Part shown: piece after piece, positions 42,635 to 50,227 of the stretch | Layout: the number at the start of each line of letters is the position of its first letter | How positions within the stretch are numbered: position 1 is the first letter of the stretch | Source of the DNA: Serratia marcescens | GTDB taxonomy: Bacteria > Pseudomonadota > Gammaproteobacteria > Enterobacterales > Enterobacteriaceae | DNA length: 64,000 bases | Direction: 5' to 3' | Assembly: GCF_006715005.1 (NCBI RefSeq) | Contig: NZ_VFMJ01000002.1 | Coordinates: 17,118-81,117 of the forward strand | Program-made: the position numbers and the translations under genes | The notes under the pieces: model-generated | Seen by the model: only the letters and a program-made list of their open reading frames with translations | Told to the model about the DNA's origin: nothing | Database searches by the model: none

Positions 42635-42801
42635 ATAGTTTCCCTCATAAATTATTCGATACGGTATTTTTAACAAAAATGGTTATCGCATAAGGGTACA
42701 CCCTGACGCCATAATCAAAACGTGACGGATCACAATGAATGACATAACCTATATGCGATAGATTTAATGCAATAATCTAAATGCGATAGCATGGTGAAAA
42801 A
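42635..42801. other. res: res site and divergent promoters between tnpA and tnpR
   Basis: The gap between divergent tnpA and tnpR contains related half-sites GGTTATCGCATAAG (42679-42692), TATATGCGATAGA (near 42752) and AAATGCGATAGCA (near 42779). Spaced TATCGCAT/ATGCGATA words are typical resolvase binding sites, and TnpR bound there should also repress both genes. Confidence 0.75.
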
Positions 42802-43452
42802 ATGTTCATAAGAGCTTATTTAAGGGCATCGACGGAAGATCAGTTTGCTGATCGGGCAAAAGAGATGCTGGAGCAGTTCGTTCAGGAGCGAGGACATAAA
42901 ATTGCCAGCCACTACCGGGAGAACATCAGTGGCACAAAACTTGACCGTCCGGAACTGGGACGCTTACTGATGGACAGTCACCACAATGATATTTTACTGG
43001 TCGAGCAGATAGACCGCCTAACCCGACTGAGCAACAACGACTGGATGACGCTGAAAAAGCAGATCGAACAGCACGAATTGCGGATTGTCAGTCTTGATGT
43101 CCCCACTTCGTGGCAGGCTTTATCGGATAAAGAACCGTCTCAGACCGATCCTATAACCCGCGCCGTTATTACTGCTATCAACAATATGCTGATAGACCTG
43201 ATGGCCGCTATGTCGCATAAGGATTGGTTGAGCCGTCGCCAGCGACAAAAGCAGGGGATTGAGCGAGCTCACTCCCTGGGGAAATATCGTGGCAAACAAG
43301 CTGATCGTGAGCGTCACCAAAAAGTACTGTACTACCGACAGGTCAAGAAATTGAGCATTCGGGAGACTGCCGAGGCAACGGGTTACAGTTCTTCCCAAGT
43401 CTGCAGAATACAGGCGCTTTATCATAAAGCATCCGAAGACGGCAAAGGATAA
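42802..43452 (+). CDS. tnpR: Serine resolvase TnpR
   Basis: A 216-residue serine recombinase. The N-terminus MFIRAYLRASTEDQFADRAKE holds the nucleophilic Ser10, with ENISGTKLDRPELGRLL and DILLVEQIDRLTRLSNNDW as further conserved parts, and a C-terminal HTH (SIRETAEATGYSSSQVCRIQ, about 186-205). It resolves transposition cointegrates at res. Residues 105-135 are longer than in Tn3 TnpR. Confidence 0.93.
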   Translation: MFIRAYLRASTEDQFADRAKEMLEQFVQERGHKIASHYRENISGTKLDRPELGRLLMDSHHNDILLVEQIDRLTRLSNNDWMTLKKQIEQHELRIVSLDVPTSWQALSDKEPSQTDPITRAVITAINNMLIDLMAAMSHKDWLSRRQRQKQGIERAHSLGKYRGKQADRERHQKVLYYRQVKKLSIRETAEATGYSSSQVCRIQALYHKASEDGKG

Positions 43453-43739
43453 TTTTCCCAGCCCCACAGTTCGAATCAGAGCTGGGACGGATTGCGTCAA
43501 ATACACTGCGATGCTTGCCTGGGAATACCTATGCCGTTAGACTGCCTACGACATAATAAACGGATCACTATCACGTAATCATGCGTCTTACTCCACCTTA
43601 AGTCCCCACCCCTCTGACAGGCTGAAGCGCTACCGCTTCAACGCCTTCACACTCAATCCCAGCCCTGGGATGCTTTTTGTATCTGCAATTTGACTAAAAC
43701 AGCCCCGCTATCGGGGAAATAACTATCAGGATAGTAAAA
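43453..43739. other. Non-coding gap between tnpR and the passenger operon
   Basis: No gene seen. A hairpin CCCCG-ATC-CGGGG-like element (CCCCGCTATCGGGG, 43703-43716) precedes the sulP start. The passenger promoter probably lies here. Confidence 0.4.
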
Positions 43740-45218
43740 ATGCTGTTGTCCTCAACACGTAAGGACTGGCTCGGTAACATCCGTGGGGATGTGCTGGCCG
43801 GTATTGTCGTTGCTCTCGCTTTGATCCCTGAAGCTATCGCATTCTCCATTATTGCCGGTGTCGATCCCAAAGTGGGGCTCTATGCCGCGTTCTCGATTGC
43901 CGTCATCATCGCCTTTGTCGGCGGCAGACCGGGAATGATTTCCTCCGCTACCGGAGCCATGGCGTTACTGATGGTGACTTTGGTGAAAGAGCACGGGCTT
44001 GAATACCTGCTTGCAGCCACAGTGCTGACGGGTATCCTTCAACTGGTTGCGGGTTATCTCAAACTGGGTAACCTGATGCGCTTTGTCTCTCGTTCCGTCG
44101 TTACCGGTTTCGTCAATGCACTGGCCATCCTTATTTTTATGGCTCAATTACCTGAGCTGACGGATGTAACCTGGCATGTTTATGCCATGACTGCCGCCGG
44201 GTTGGCGATCATTTATCTGTTTCCTCTGCTCAATAAAACCATCCCATCCCCTCTGGTGTGCATTGTGGTGTTGACTGCGATCTCAATCGGCCTGGGGCTT
44301 GAAATCCGTACCGTGGGTGATATGGGCGAACTACCTGATAGCCTGCCGATGTTCCTGATACCGGATGTACCACTCAATCTCAACACGCTCATGATTATAC
44401 TGCCTTACTCTGCCGGGCTGGCGGTGGTCGGGCTACTGGAATCCATGATGACGGCAACCATTGTTGATGATTTAACCGATACGGCCAGCGACAAGAACCG
44501 CGAGTGCAAGGCTCAAGGGATCGCCAATATCTGTACCGCATTCATCGGGGGGATGGCAGGTTGTGCGATGATCGGCCAGTCAATCATCAATATCAAATCC
44601 GGTGGTAGGGGGCGACTTTCAACATTAACTGCCGGGGTCGTGCTGCTTTGCATGGTGGTCTTCCTCAATGACTGGGTTTCACGTATCCCGATGGCAGCCC
44701 TGGTGGCCGTGATGATTATGGTGTCTATCGGGACGTTTTCATGGCGCTCAATCGCCAATCTGCGGATACATCCTCTGTCAACCAGCGTAGTGATGATCGC
44801 TACGGTCGTGGTCGTAGTCGCCACCCATAACCTGGCCTACGGAGTTCTGGTCGGCGTCCTGATTGCGGCCATGAACTTTGCCAATAAAATTGCCCGCTTT
44901 ATGCTTGTTGACACCGCGCTAGATGAAGGCCGACGTGTTTATACCGTGCGCGGACAGGTTTTCTTTGCGACATCAGAGCGGTTTACCCAGGTATTTGATT
45001 TTAAAGAAGCGATCGACGAGGTTGTTATTGACGTTAGCCACGCCCACTTCTGGGATATCACCTCCGTGAGCGCACTGGATAAAGTGGTGATTAAATTCCG
45101 TCGCGAGGGGACTGACGTTGAAATCAAGGGAATGAATGAAGCTACCACTACCCTTGTTGATCGGTTTGGTGTGCATGATAAACCAGAAGAAGTTGAAAAA
45201 ATAATGAGTGGCCATTAA
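43740..45218 (+). CDS. sulP: SulP-family anion transporter
   Basis: A 492-residue membrane protein with about 10-12 hydrophobic segments and the SulP start ([20 protein letters not shown], residues 15-34), then [20 protein letters not shown] and [12 protein letters not shown]-terminal STAS domain follows (about 395-490: [39 protein letters not shown]). SulP proteins carry sulfate, bicarbonate or other anions; the substrate here is not decided. It is co-transcribed with a universal stress protein gene 17 bp downstream, a pairing seen in several transposons and bacteria. Confidence 0.92.
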   Translation: MLLSSTRKDWLGNIRGDVLAGIVVALALIPEAIAFSIIAGVDPKVGLYAAFSIAVIIAFVGGRPGMISSATGAMALLMVTLVKEHGLEYLLAATVLTGILQLVAGYLKLGNLMRFVSRSVVTGFVNALAILIFMAQLPELTDVTWHVYAMTAAGLAIIYLFPLLNKTIPSPLVCIVVLTAISIGLGLEIRTVGDMGELPDSLPMFLIPDVPLNLNTLMIILPYSAGLAVVGLLESMMTATIVDDLTDTASDKNRECKAQGIANICTAFIGGMAGCAMIGQSIINIKSGGRGRLSTLTAGVVLLCMVVFLNDWVSRIPMAALVAVMIMVSIGTFSWRSIANLRIHPLSTSVVMIATVVVVVATHNLAYGVLVGVLIAAMNFANKIARFMLVDTALDEGRRVYTVRGQVFFATSERFTQVFDFKEAIDEVVIDVSHAHFWDITSVSALDKVVIKFRREGTDVEIKGMNEATTTLVDRFGVHDKPEEVEKIMSGH

Positions 45219-45235
45219 TCCATGAAGGAGCACTT

Positions 45236-46075
45236 ATGAAAAACACAATTATTGGTTGTATCGATGGTTCGTCGTCGGCCACTGCCGTTTGCCAATATGG
45301 CGCATGGGTTGCTAGCAAACTCAATGCGCCACTCACACTATTGCATGTACTTGAGAAAGCGGATGTTTCAGCCTCCCAAGACCTGAGTGGGAGCATCGGA
45401 TTTGACAGTCGAGAGGCGCTACTGGAGGAACTGGTTCAGATTGAAGGTGAAAGAGCCCGCCTGATGAAAGAGCAGGGAAAACAGCTTCTTCGTGTTGCAG
45501 GGGAAATGGCGAGAAACATGGGTGTCAATGAGGTCAATGCCGTCCAGAAACACGGTGCTCTCGCCGAAATACTGGGTGAGATCCGGGATGCCAAAATGAT
45601 GGTCCTGGGCCGTAAAGGTGAGCAATCTGAAACCCGTGGACATGTGGGGAGTCAGTTGGAGAGCGTTATCCGGCTCCAGAAGTGCCCGATCCTGGTAAGC
45701 ACGGGAGATTTTTTGCCACCGACCAGAATCATGTTTGCCTATGACGGCAGTGCTGAAGGTAAAAATGTTCTGGAGCGGCTTGCCATCAGCCCATTACTAC
45801 AGGGGATTGATTGCCACCTGGTGATGAATGGCGATGATCCCACCGCCCTTGAGGCTGCTCAGATTACGTTAGAAAATGCCGGTATTAACAGTCAAGTTCA
45901 TCTGATTTCTGGGAGCCATATCGCAGAGTCATTGTGTCGTTATGTGTCGGAGAATGATATCCACCTGATGATTATGGGGGCGTACGGCCATTCCCGCCTC
46001 CGTCAGTTCTTTATCGGCAGTAACACAACGGCGATGCTGGCGAAAACACCTATCCCGCTGTTGATGATGAGGTAA
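45236..46075 (+). CDS. usp: Tandem-domain universal stress protein (UspA family)
   Basis: A 279-residue protein with two Usp domains: 1-160 (IIGCIDGSSSATAVCQYGAW, ending CPILVSTGD) and 165-279 (ILFAYDGSAEGKNVLERLAI-like, then LMIMGAYGHSRLRQFFIGSN). The second domain carries the ATP-binding G-x2-G-x9-G-S/N pattern. AAGGAG precedes the start. It probably modulates or protects in partnership with the SulP transporter, a frequent genetic pairing. Confidence 0.9.
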   Translation: MKNTIIGCIDGSSSATAVCQYGAWVASKLNAPLTLLHVLEKADVSASQDLSGSIGFDSREALLEELVQIEGERARLMKEQGKQLLRVAGEMARNMGVNEVNAVQKHGALAEILGEIRDAKMMVLGRKGEQSETRGHVGSQLESVIRLQKCPILVSTGDFLPPTRIMFAYDGSAEGKNVLERLAISPLLQGIDCHLVMNGDDPTALEAAQITLENAGINSQVHLISGSHIAESLCRYVSENDIHLMIMGAYGHSRLRQFFIGSNTTAMLAKTPIPLLMMR

Positions 46076-46217
46076 CTCACGTCGCCCGTAGAAACTCTAC
46101 GGGCTTTCACTGGTATCTATCTTGTTCTATTGCAACTCGAACGAGATTGGCCAATTTTCATCGCTGTACGATTTACGGTGAAATGTACAAGATCCATTGA
46201 ATGCAAAGGATGAAAAA

Positions 46218-46538
46218 ATGAGTGAGTTACCCAAGAAAGATAGGTCCCCCGAGGCGGCAAGCCAACTCAAACTTAAAGACATTGCTCGACAGCTACAGAT
46301 ACTCATGCTTAACGAGGGGATCACGCCAGAAGAATTGGTGAGTTGTGCTAATGCAGTAAAGAGTAGCTACGATAATCGTTTACTTTCTCCCGAACTGGCA
46401 TTATCACCAGAGCGAATGTGTCATTTTTGTCAAAAAACAACGCAAAAGGTCAAAATCCTTATTGCAGGGCCAGGAGTGAATATCTGTGATAAATGTATTC
46501 AAATGTGTAATGAGATGATAGAGAGAAACACCCAGTAA
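46218..46538 (+). CDS. ClpX-type C4 zinc-finger protein
   Basis: The ATG at 46218 has AGGA 8 bp upstream; a TTG at 46197 is less likely. The 106-residue product has an N-terminal helical, charged region ([20 protein letters not shown]) and a C-terminal zinc finger ([20 protein letters not shown] then [14 protein letters not shown]) of the type found at the N-terminus of ClpX, where it binds adaptors and substrates. There is no AAA+ domain. It could compete for ClpX adaptors or act as a regulator of the passenger operon; both are guesses. Confidence 0.8.
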   Translation: MSELPKKDRSPEAASQLKLKDIARQLQILMLNEGITPEELVSCANAVKSSYDNRLLSPELALSPERMCHFCQKTTQKVKILIAGPGVNICDKCIQMCNEMIERNTQ

Positions 46539-46662
46539 AGACGATGATCTTTACCATTCTTGGTCTTTAAATATCTTTTCGGATGAAAAGGATTTCTTTT
46601 CTATTTATCCCCAGAAGCCCGATAAGTGCACCAACCATGCTCAGAACTGACTAAAAAATAAG

Positions 46663-46700
46663 CTTAACGTACAATAATTCTCTATATCCAAACTGACCCC
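46663..46700 (-). repeat. Right terminal inverted repeat of the Tn3-family element
   Basis: Ends CTGACCCC directly before the second TGAAT. It is inverted relative to the left end with 36 of 38 bases identical. Confidence 0.95.
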
Positions 46701-46705
46701 TGAAT

Positions 46706-47539
46706 GCGCGTCAGCGCATGCAGGCGACAACAGTCCTGTAAGAGAACACCCTAAGGTTAGGGTCGCCGGTAGCGCGGCATAGCCGCCCTGCTTTGATAGA
46801 TTTCACCTATCCAGCCCCTCGCCCTGATAAGCCAATTTTACTTACAGCGTTGGGTAGCTATTTGTGCGCGGTCGGAGTGGACACGGCAAGGCGTAGCCGC
46901 AGCTGTGGCGTATCTCCGCGTTAGCGGGCCGTAAGGGCCGCTTACGAGCGTGTTAATCGATACTCCAGCGATATTTCTGCCAGCGATTGAATGGTTAGTT
47001 ACAGCATTCATCTTAAAGCCACTCTGTTCCGGGCCTTTGGCCCGGGCGGCGTGGCTTTGGGATGGTGGAAAGAGCTATGGATGGTGAAGCTGAGTTAGGT
47101 TGGTTTTTTTGCCTGGCGTAGCCAGGTGCTACATAGCCGGCTTGCCGGCTGTTTTTATTGATGGGTATCTGCTGATGTTTTTGAGAAGGTGTTTTGCCCG
47201 AGCTGTAAAGCAAGGGAGGTACATTCGAGCGCTCTGAGCGCGAATGTACCCCCTTTTTTAAAAGGCTATTTTGTTATGGATTAACGTTCGAAATTAAGTA
47301 TATCTATATCCTAGCTTTCGAAGTTAACTTTTGTTTTCGAAATTAATTCCATAACGACTGGTTGTTGGCCAACCAAAATGACAATTCTTTGATGGCAGAG
47401 CTATGGTATCCATCGCCGGCACCGGAAAAAAATCCCCACAAGTGGAAATTAACACGAGGTTTCTGAACGGCAGGCAGCCCAAAGGCCGCGCCAGGAAAAA
47501 CCGGGCACGGGGCGTCATAAGGTGGAAAGTCGAAGAGAT
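46706..47539. other. oriV: Origin-side non-coding region downstream of repA
   Basis: More than 800 bp without a convincing gene. In RepFII-superfamily replicons the origin lies downstream of repA, and this gap is the only space for it. Three copies of TTCGAARTTAA occur at 47287-47297, 47317-47327 and 47336-47346, in an A/T-rich stretch, and may be initiator sites or a melting region. An ATGCGC/GCGCAT hairpin (46704-46719) next to the transposon is probably the old terminator of the umuC operon. Exact origin not located. Confidence 0.5.
47218..47259 (+). terminator. Long hairpin with T-run in the origin region
   Basis: GGTACATTCG (47218-47227) pairs with CGAATGTACC (47241-47250), with further pairing of GCGCTC/GAGCGC inside, and is followed by six T on the plus strand. 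It would stop plus-strand transcription toward repA, or act as a structural element of the origin. Confidence 0.7.
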
Positions 47540-48622
47540 TTAGATGACGCCGGCTCGCTCAAGCAGTAACTGGTAGTAGGCTTCCGGATCACTGGTTAGC
47601 AACCCGGGCTTATCGCGCTTGAGCTGTACTTCCAGTTGGAGAACCTTGTGAGGTACCGTTTTACCCGCCCAGTTTACGTAAGCCTGATATAAAGGCCGGC
47701 CAGACTTATTTCGGCCCTTGGCCGACTCAGTGATCCGGTCCTGAAGGACGTCCAGGACATTGTCCAGGCGATCTCCATTCTCAATATTTTCAAGAGCGTT
47801 TTCCAACTGAACAACTGCGTGTTCTTTCTCGCGGGCAAGATCAGGGCTCACGACCCAGCGCTTAATTTGTTTGAGACGGTTGCGCAGCGAATGGCGGCTT
47901 TTTAGATCAATACCGATGTGCTCGATACGCAGCAGATGCCGCTCATATTTGGTGCGGAGTGTTTCTGTCAGGCCTTTCTTAATAGCCCAGGTACGGAACT
48001 GCCCGAGCCACTGGCGAATTTCGTCGACGGCGATCCCGCGAGATGTGAAAAAGCGCTCGCTGAGCCAGATGCGCAGCGGCTTGTTCTGGCCGGAGTCGGT
48101 ATCTTTACCATGCAACACGATCGCATACTGGAGCTGTTCCATGACTGACAACGCATTTAGCGCGATGTCGTAGGCTTTGCGGCCACTATCATACACATGT
48201 AATACACCCATATATCGAGCAAGCTGCTCCATTGGCGCCATGATCTCGAATGGGTAATCGCTGTCTGGATTATAGTCGCAGTTCGCAGCCATGACTTGGC
48301 TAAGAGCGGTCAGCGCTTCACACGCTTCTGAGCGCGCATGCACACGCATAGGCTTGGGAACGTAATGGCGATCATTACGCTTGGTATAAGGGATATAACC
48401 GTTACGCCGTAACTCGATGAGATCAGGATTACGATGCCAGTTATGGCTGCTGACACGCGCAACAACTTTAGAGGCCATACCACGCGGCACGGCACAACTT
48501 AGACCAGGCTGATAGCGACGATGAACCTTGGGAAGCCCTTTACGTAAGGCATTAGCCTCGCCACGGCGAGAGCTACGAGATTCGATGTAAGGTGCGGCAG
48601 TTGCGAAATTTTGGCTAGTCAA
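47540..48622 (-). CDS. repA: RepA, RepFII-superfamily replication initiator
   Basis: A 360-residue initiator of the IncFII_repA family (IncFII RepA about 285, IncL/M about 350, IncI RepZ about 343 aa). The conserved region is VPKPMRVHARSEACEALTAL through YDSGRKAYDIALNALSVMEQ, then RIWLSERFFTSRGI and RTKYERHLLRIEHIGIDLKS. The start is a TTG at 48622 which overlaps the stop of an 18-codon leader peptide, so RepA translation depends on leader translation. Antisense RNA control acts on this coupling. Confidence 0.9.
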   Translation of the reverse strand: MTSQNFATAAPYIESRSSRRGEANALRKGLPKVHRRYQPGLSCAVPRGMASKVVARVSSHNWHRNPDLIELRRNGYIPYTKRNDRHYVPKPMRVHARSEACEALTALSQVMAANCDYNPDSDYPFEIMAPMEQLARYMGVLHVYDSGRKAYDIALNALSVMEQLQYAIVLHGKDTDSGQNKPLRIWLSERFFTSRGIAVDEIRQWLGQFRTWAIKKGLTETLRTKYERHLLRIEHIGIDLKSRHSLRNRLKQIKRWVVSPDLAREKEHAVVQLENALENIENGDRLDNVLDVLQDRITESAKGRNKSGRPLYQAYVNWAGKTVPHKVLQLEVQLKRDKPGLLTSDPEAYYQLLLERAGVI

Positions 48623-48671
48623 ATAGCCCTTCGCTTATGTTGCGCCGTAGGAGTTGACCTTTTTCAGGCAT
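48615..48671 (-). CDS. RepA leader peptide (18 residues)
   Basis: MPEKGQLLRRNISEGLFD. The ATG at 48671 has GGGGAG 9 bp upstream, and the TAG stop overlaps the repA TTG start (TTTGACTAG). In RepFII/I/L/M-type replicons, translation of such a peptide opens the repA initiation region; the antisense RNA blocks it. Confidence 0.75.
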   Translation of the reverse strand: MPEKGQLLRRNISEGLFD

Positions 48672-48772
48672 AAAACTATACTCCCCGTATAGAGCAACAG
48701 CTTCTATACAGTTTTAAGTAGGCCCCGGTAATCTCTCCACTCGCCAAAGTTAAGGAGATTATCGGGGTTTTT
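48654..48772 (+). ncRNA. Antisense RNA controlling repA (CopA/Inc-RNA type) with its promoter
   Basis: Promoter: TTGACC (48654-48659), 17-bp spacer, TATACT (48677-48682). The RNA would start near 48689 and end at a hairpin with arms CCCCGGTAATCTCTCC (48723-48738) and GGAGATTATCGGGG (48754-48767) followed by five T, about 84 nt. The loop contains CGCCAA; the repA mRNA carries the complementary UUGGCG, the loop motif known in this replicon class. It sets copy number and incompatibility. Confidence 0.85.
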
Positions 48773-48892
48773 GCTTTCAGGATTCCGTTCAAATAGCTTC
48801 AGAACCCATTCCTTGCCACCTTTCGGCGTGGCCAACCAAAAATTCTTAATCGATCAGTAATCTATCACTGGATCTAAGAACACTCAAGAAAG

Positions 48893-49159
48893 TTATTCCG
48901 TGACGCTTTTTTCTAACCGCTGGGTTGCAATTTTGATCAGTGTTTCAATCATTTCCGTCTGTGTTACGCCTTCAGCTTCACACAACCGCTGAAGATTGTT
49001 TTTTAAAGCACTCTGAACGTACACACGAATTTCTTTATGAGTTTCTTTCTTACGGGCAACCAAGGCCTGCTGTCTTTCTGACGGAGACATTGGATTACCT
49101 TTACGGTAAATACGCTTCGTTTTCGATGAGGAAGTAACTGCGTTTACGGCCTGTGACAT
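48893..49159 (-). CDS. copB: CopB/RepA2-like copy-number repressor
   Basis: The ATG at 49159 follows GGAGG; the frame extends 13 codons further but CopB of R1 starts with the same MSQ(x)NAVTSSS pattern. The 88-residue product has a basic N-terminus (KTKRIYRKGNPMSPSERQQA) and RHH-like C-terminal part (KEIRVYVQSALKNNLQRLCE, GVTQTEMIETLIKIATQRL). CopB represses the repA promoter. It lies upstream of the leader-repA unit in the same direction, the classic order copB-copA-tap-repA. Confidence 0.9.
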   Translation of the reverse strand: MSQAVNAVTSSSKTKRIYRKGNPMSPSERQQALVARKKETHKEIRVYVQSALKNNLQRLCEAEGVTQTEMIETLIKIATQRLEKSVTE

Positions 49160-49349
49160 TTCTGCCTCCCCAAGGATCTGAAAAGGATCGTTTGGCAAAG
49201 CGTACTACAGAATCCGTAACTTAGCAGCATAAAAAGCATTTTTCAGTCCCGTTGGCGCGGGATGACAGATAAAAATGCAGGAAAAGCGGACAACCTGAGC
49301 CCAGAGGATCAGGCTGTCATAGTGTTGCGGGAAGGAATGAAAAGTATTT

Positions 49350-49880
49350 TTAATACGACGAATGCCACTCCTTTCCGATATCCCAGCGCGATTGCCAGTG
49401 CGTCAGGTAGGTTTGTGCCACGCCAGGCATATCACGTAGCACCAGCGCATTTTCTGAGTTGGACCGCGCCGCTGCACGGCTAAAGTTAAATGACCCGGTC
49501 TCGACATTCACCTGGTCAGTGATGATCAGTTTGTCGTGCATTATCTTGAAGGTATCGACAGTACGAACCGGGATACCGGCATTGACCAGCACGTTCATCG
49601 CCGCCTGGCTGGCCTTGTTCTGATTTCCCTTCGCATCGAGCACCACTTTCACATCGACGCCCCGATGCTTGGCCGTCGTCAGGGCTTTCACCACTTCGGG
49701 TGAGGTAAACGAATACCCCATTAGGCGGATACTGCTCCGTGCCTCATTAAGCGTATTCAATACCAGCTGCAGAGCGCTCCCTTCCGGTGAGAACCCGACC
49801 TGCACCGAGGGGGCCGCCATAGCGCACGGAACGACCGCTAACGTCGCGGCCAGACACCAGGCTTTCAGTGAAGTCCGCAT
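49350..49880 (-). CDS. nuc: Secreted phospholipase D-type endonuclease (Nuc family)
   Basis: A 176-residue protein with a signal peptide (MRTSLKAWCLAATLAVVPCA, cleavage after AMA). One HKD motif is present: HDKLIITD then GSFNFS (about 114-132). This matches Nuc of pKM101/IncL/M plasmids, a periplasmic, EDTA-resistant nuclease acting as a dimer so that two HKD motifs meet. It abuts the 49880 gene and may be co-transcribed with trb genes. Role in conjugation is not established. Confidence 0.9.
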   Translation of the reverse strand: MRTSLKAWCLAATLAVVPCAMAAPSVQVGFSPEGSALQLVLNTLNEARSSIRLMGYSFTSPEVVKALTTAKHRGVDVKVVLDAKGNQNKASQAAMNVLVNAGIPVRTVDTFKIMHDKLIITDQVNVETGSFNFSRAAARSNSENALVLRDMPGVAQTYLTHWQSRWDIGKEWHSSY

Positions 49881-50227
49881 TATTTTGCGCCCCCGTATAA
49901 CACATTCCCGTTCCTCGAGCTGACATCGCCCTGGACATGGCCACAGGTGACGTTGCCATTTCGCGTCTCGATGTTGCCGGTTACATTACCCGCCCTGACA
50001 TTGCCGTTAGTGCTGCGAACGGTGCCGACATTCCCCTGTACCGTCACATCAGCCTCTTCGGAATCAAGAACCTGCACATCACCCACAATCGTGATGGCGA
50101 CCGCCACGACCTTTCCATCACCCAGCGACACCGTTTGGCCATCTGCAATCACCTGGTTACCACTGACACGGATATGATTACCATCGACGACCATCGTCTT
50201 GCCGTTTACTGTGATTTTCGTTGCCAT
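49880..50227 (-). CDS. Small beta-repeat protein between trbC and nuc
   Basis: A 115-residue protein without a signal peptide. The C-terminal half is made of short repeats: VTVQGNVGTVRS, TNGNVRAGNVTGNIET, RNGNVTCGHVQGDVSS, RNGNVLYGGAK. This N-G-N-V periodicity suggests a right-handed beta-solenoid or a polymer-forming protein. The start overlaps the trbC end by 22 bp and the stop touches the nuc start. Function unknown; I found no family name with confidence. Confidence 0.6.
   Translation of the reverse strand: MATKITVNGKTMVVDGNHIRVSGNQVIADGQTVSLGDGKVVAVAITIVGDVQVLDSEEADVTVQGNVGTVRSTNGNVRAGNVTGNIETRNGNVTCGHVQGDVSSRNGNVLYGGAK

Larger units (their letters stand above)
39624..46700. mobile_element. 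Tn3-family transposon with sulP-usp-zinc-finger passengers
   Basis: The element is 7,077 bp. Left terminal repeat 39624-39661 and right 46663-46700 are 38 bp with two mismatches, both starting GGGGTCAGTTTGGATAT and ending ATTATTGTACGTTAAG. A perfect 5-bp target duplication TGAAT flanks it (39619-39623 and 46701-46705). It contains tnpA, a res site, tnpR and three passenger genes. The intact ends, duplication and genes suggest a recent and possibly active insertion. Confidence 0.95.

Noticed and set aside
49262..49483. 73-codon plus-strand frame between copB and nuc
   Set aside because: It overlaps the 3' end of nuc in antisense and has a composition change midway; no support.
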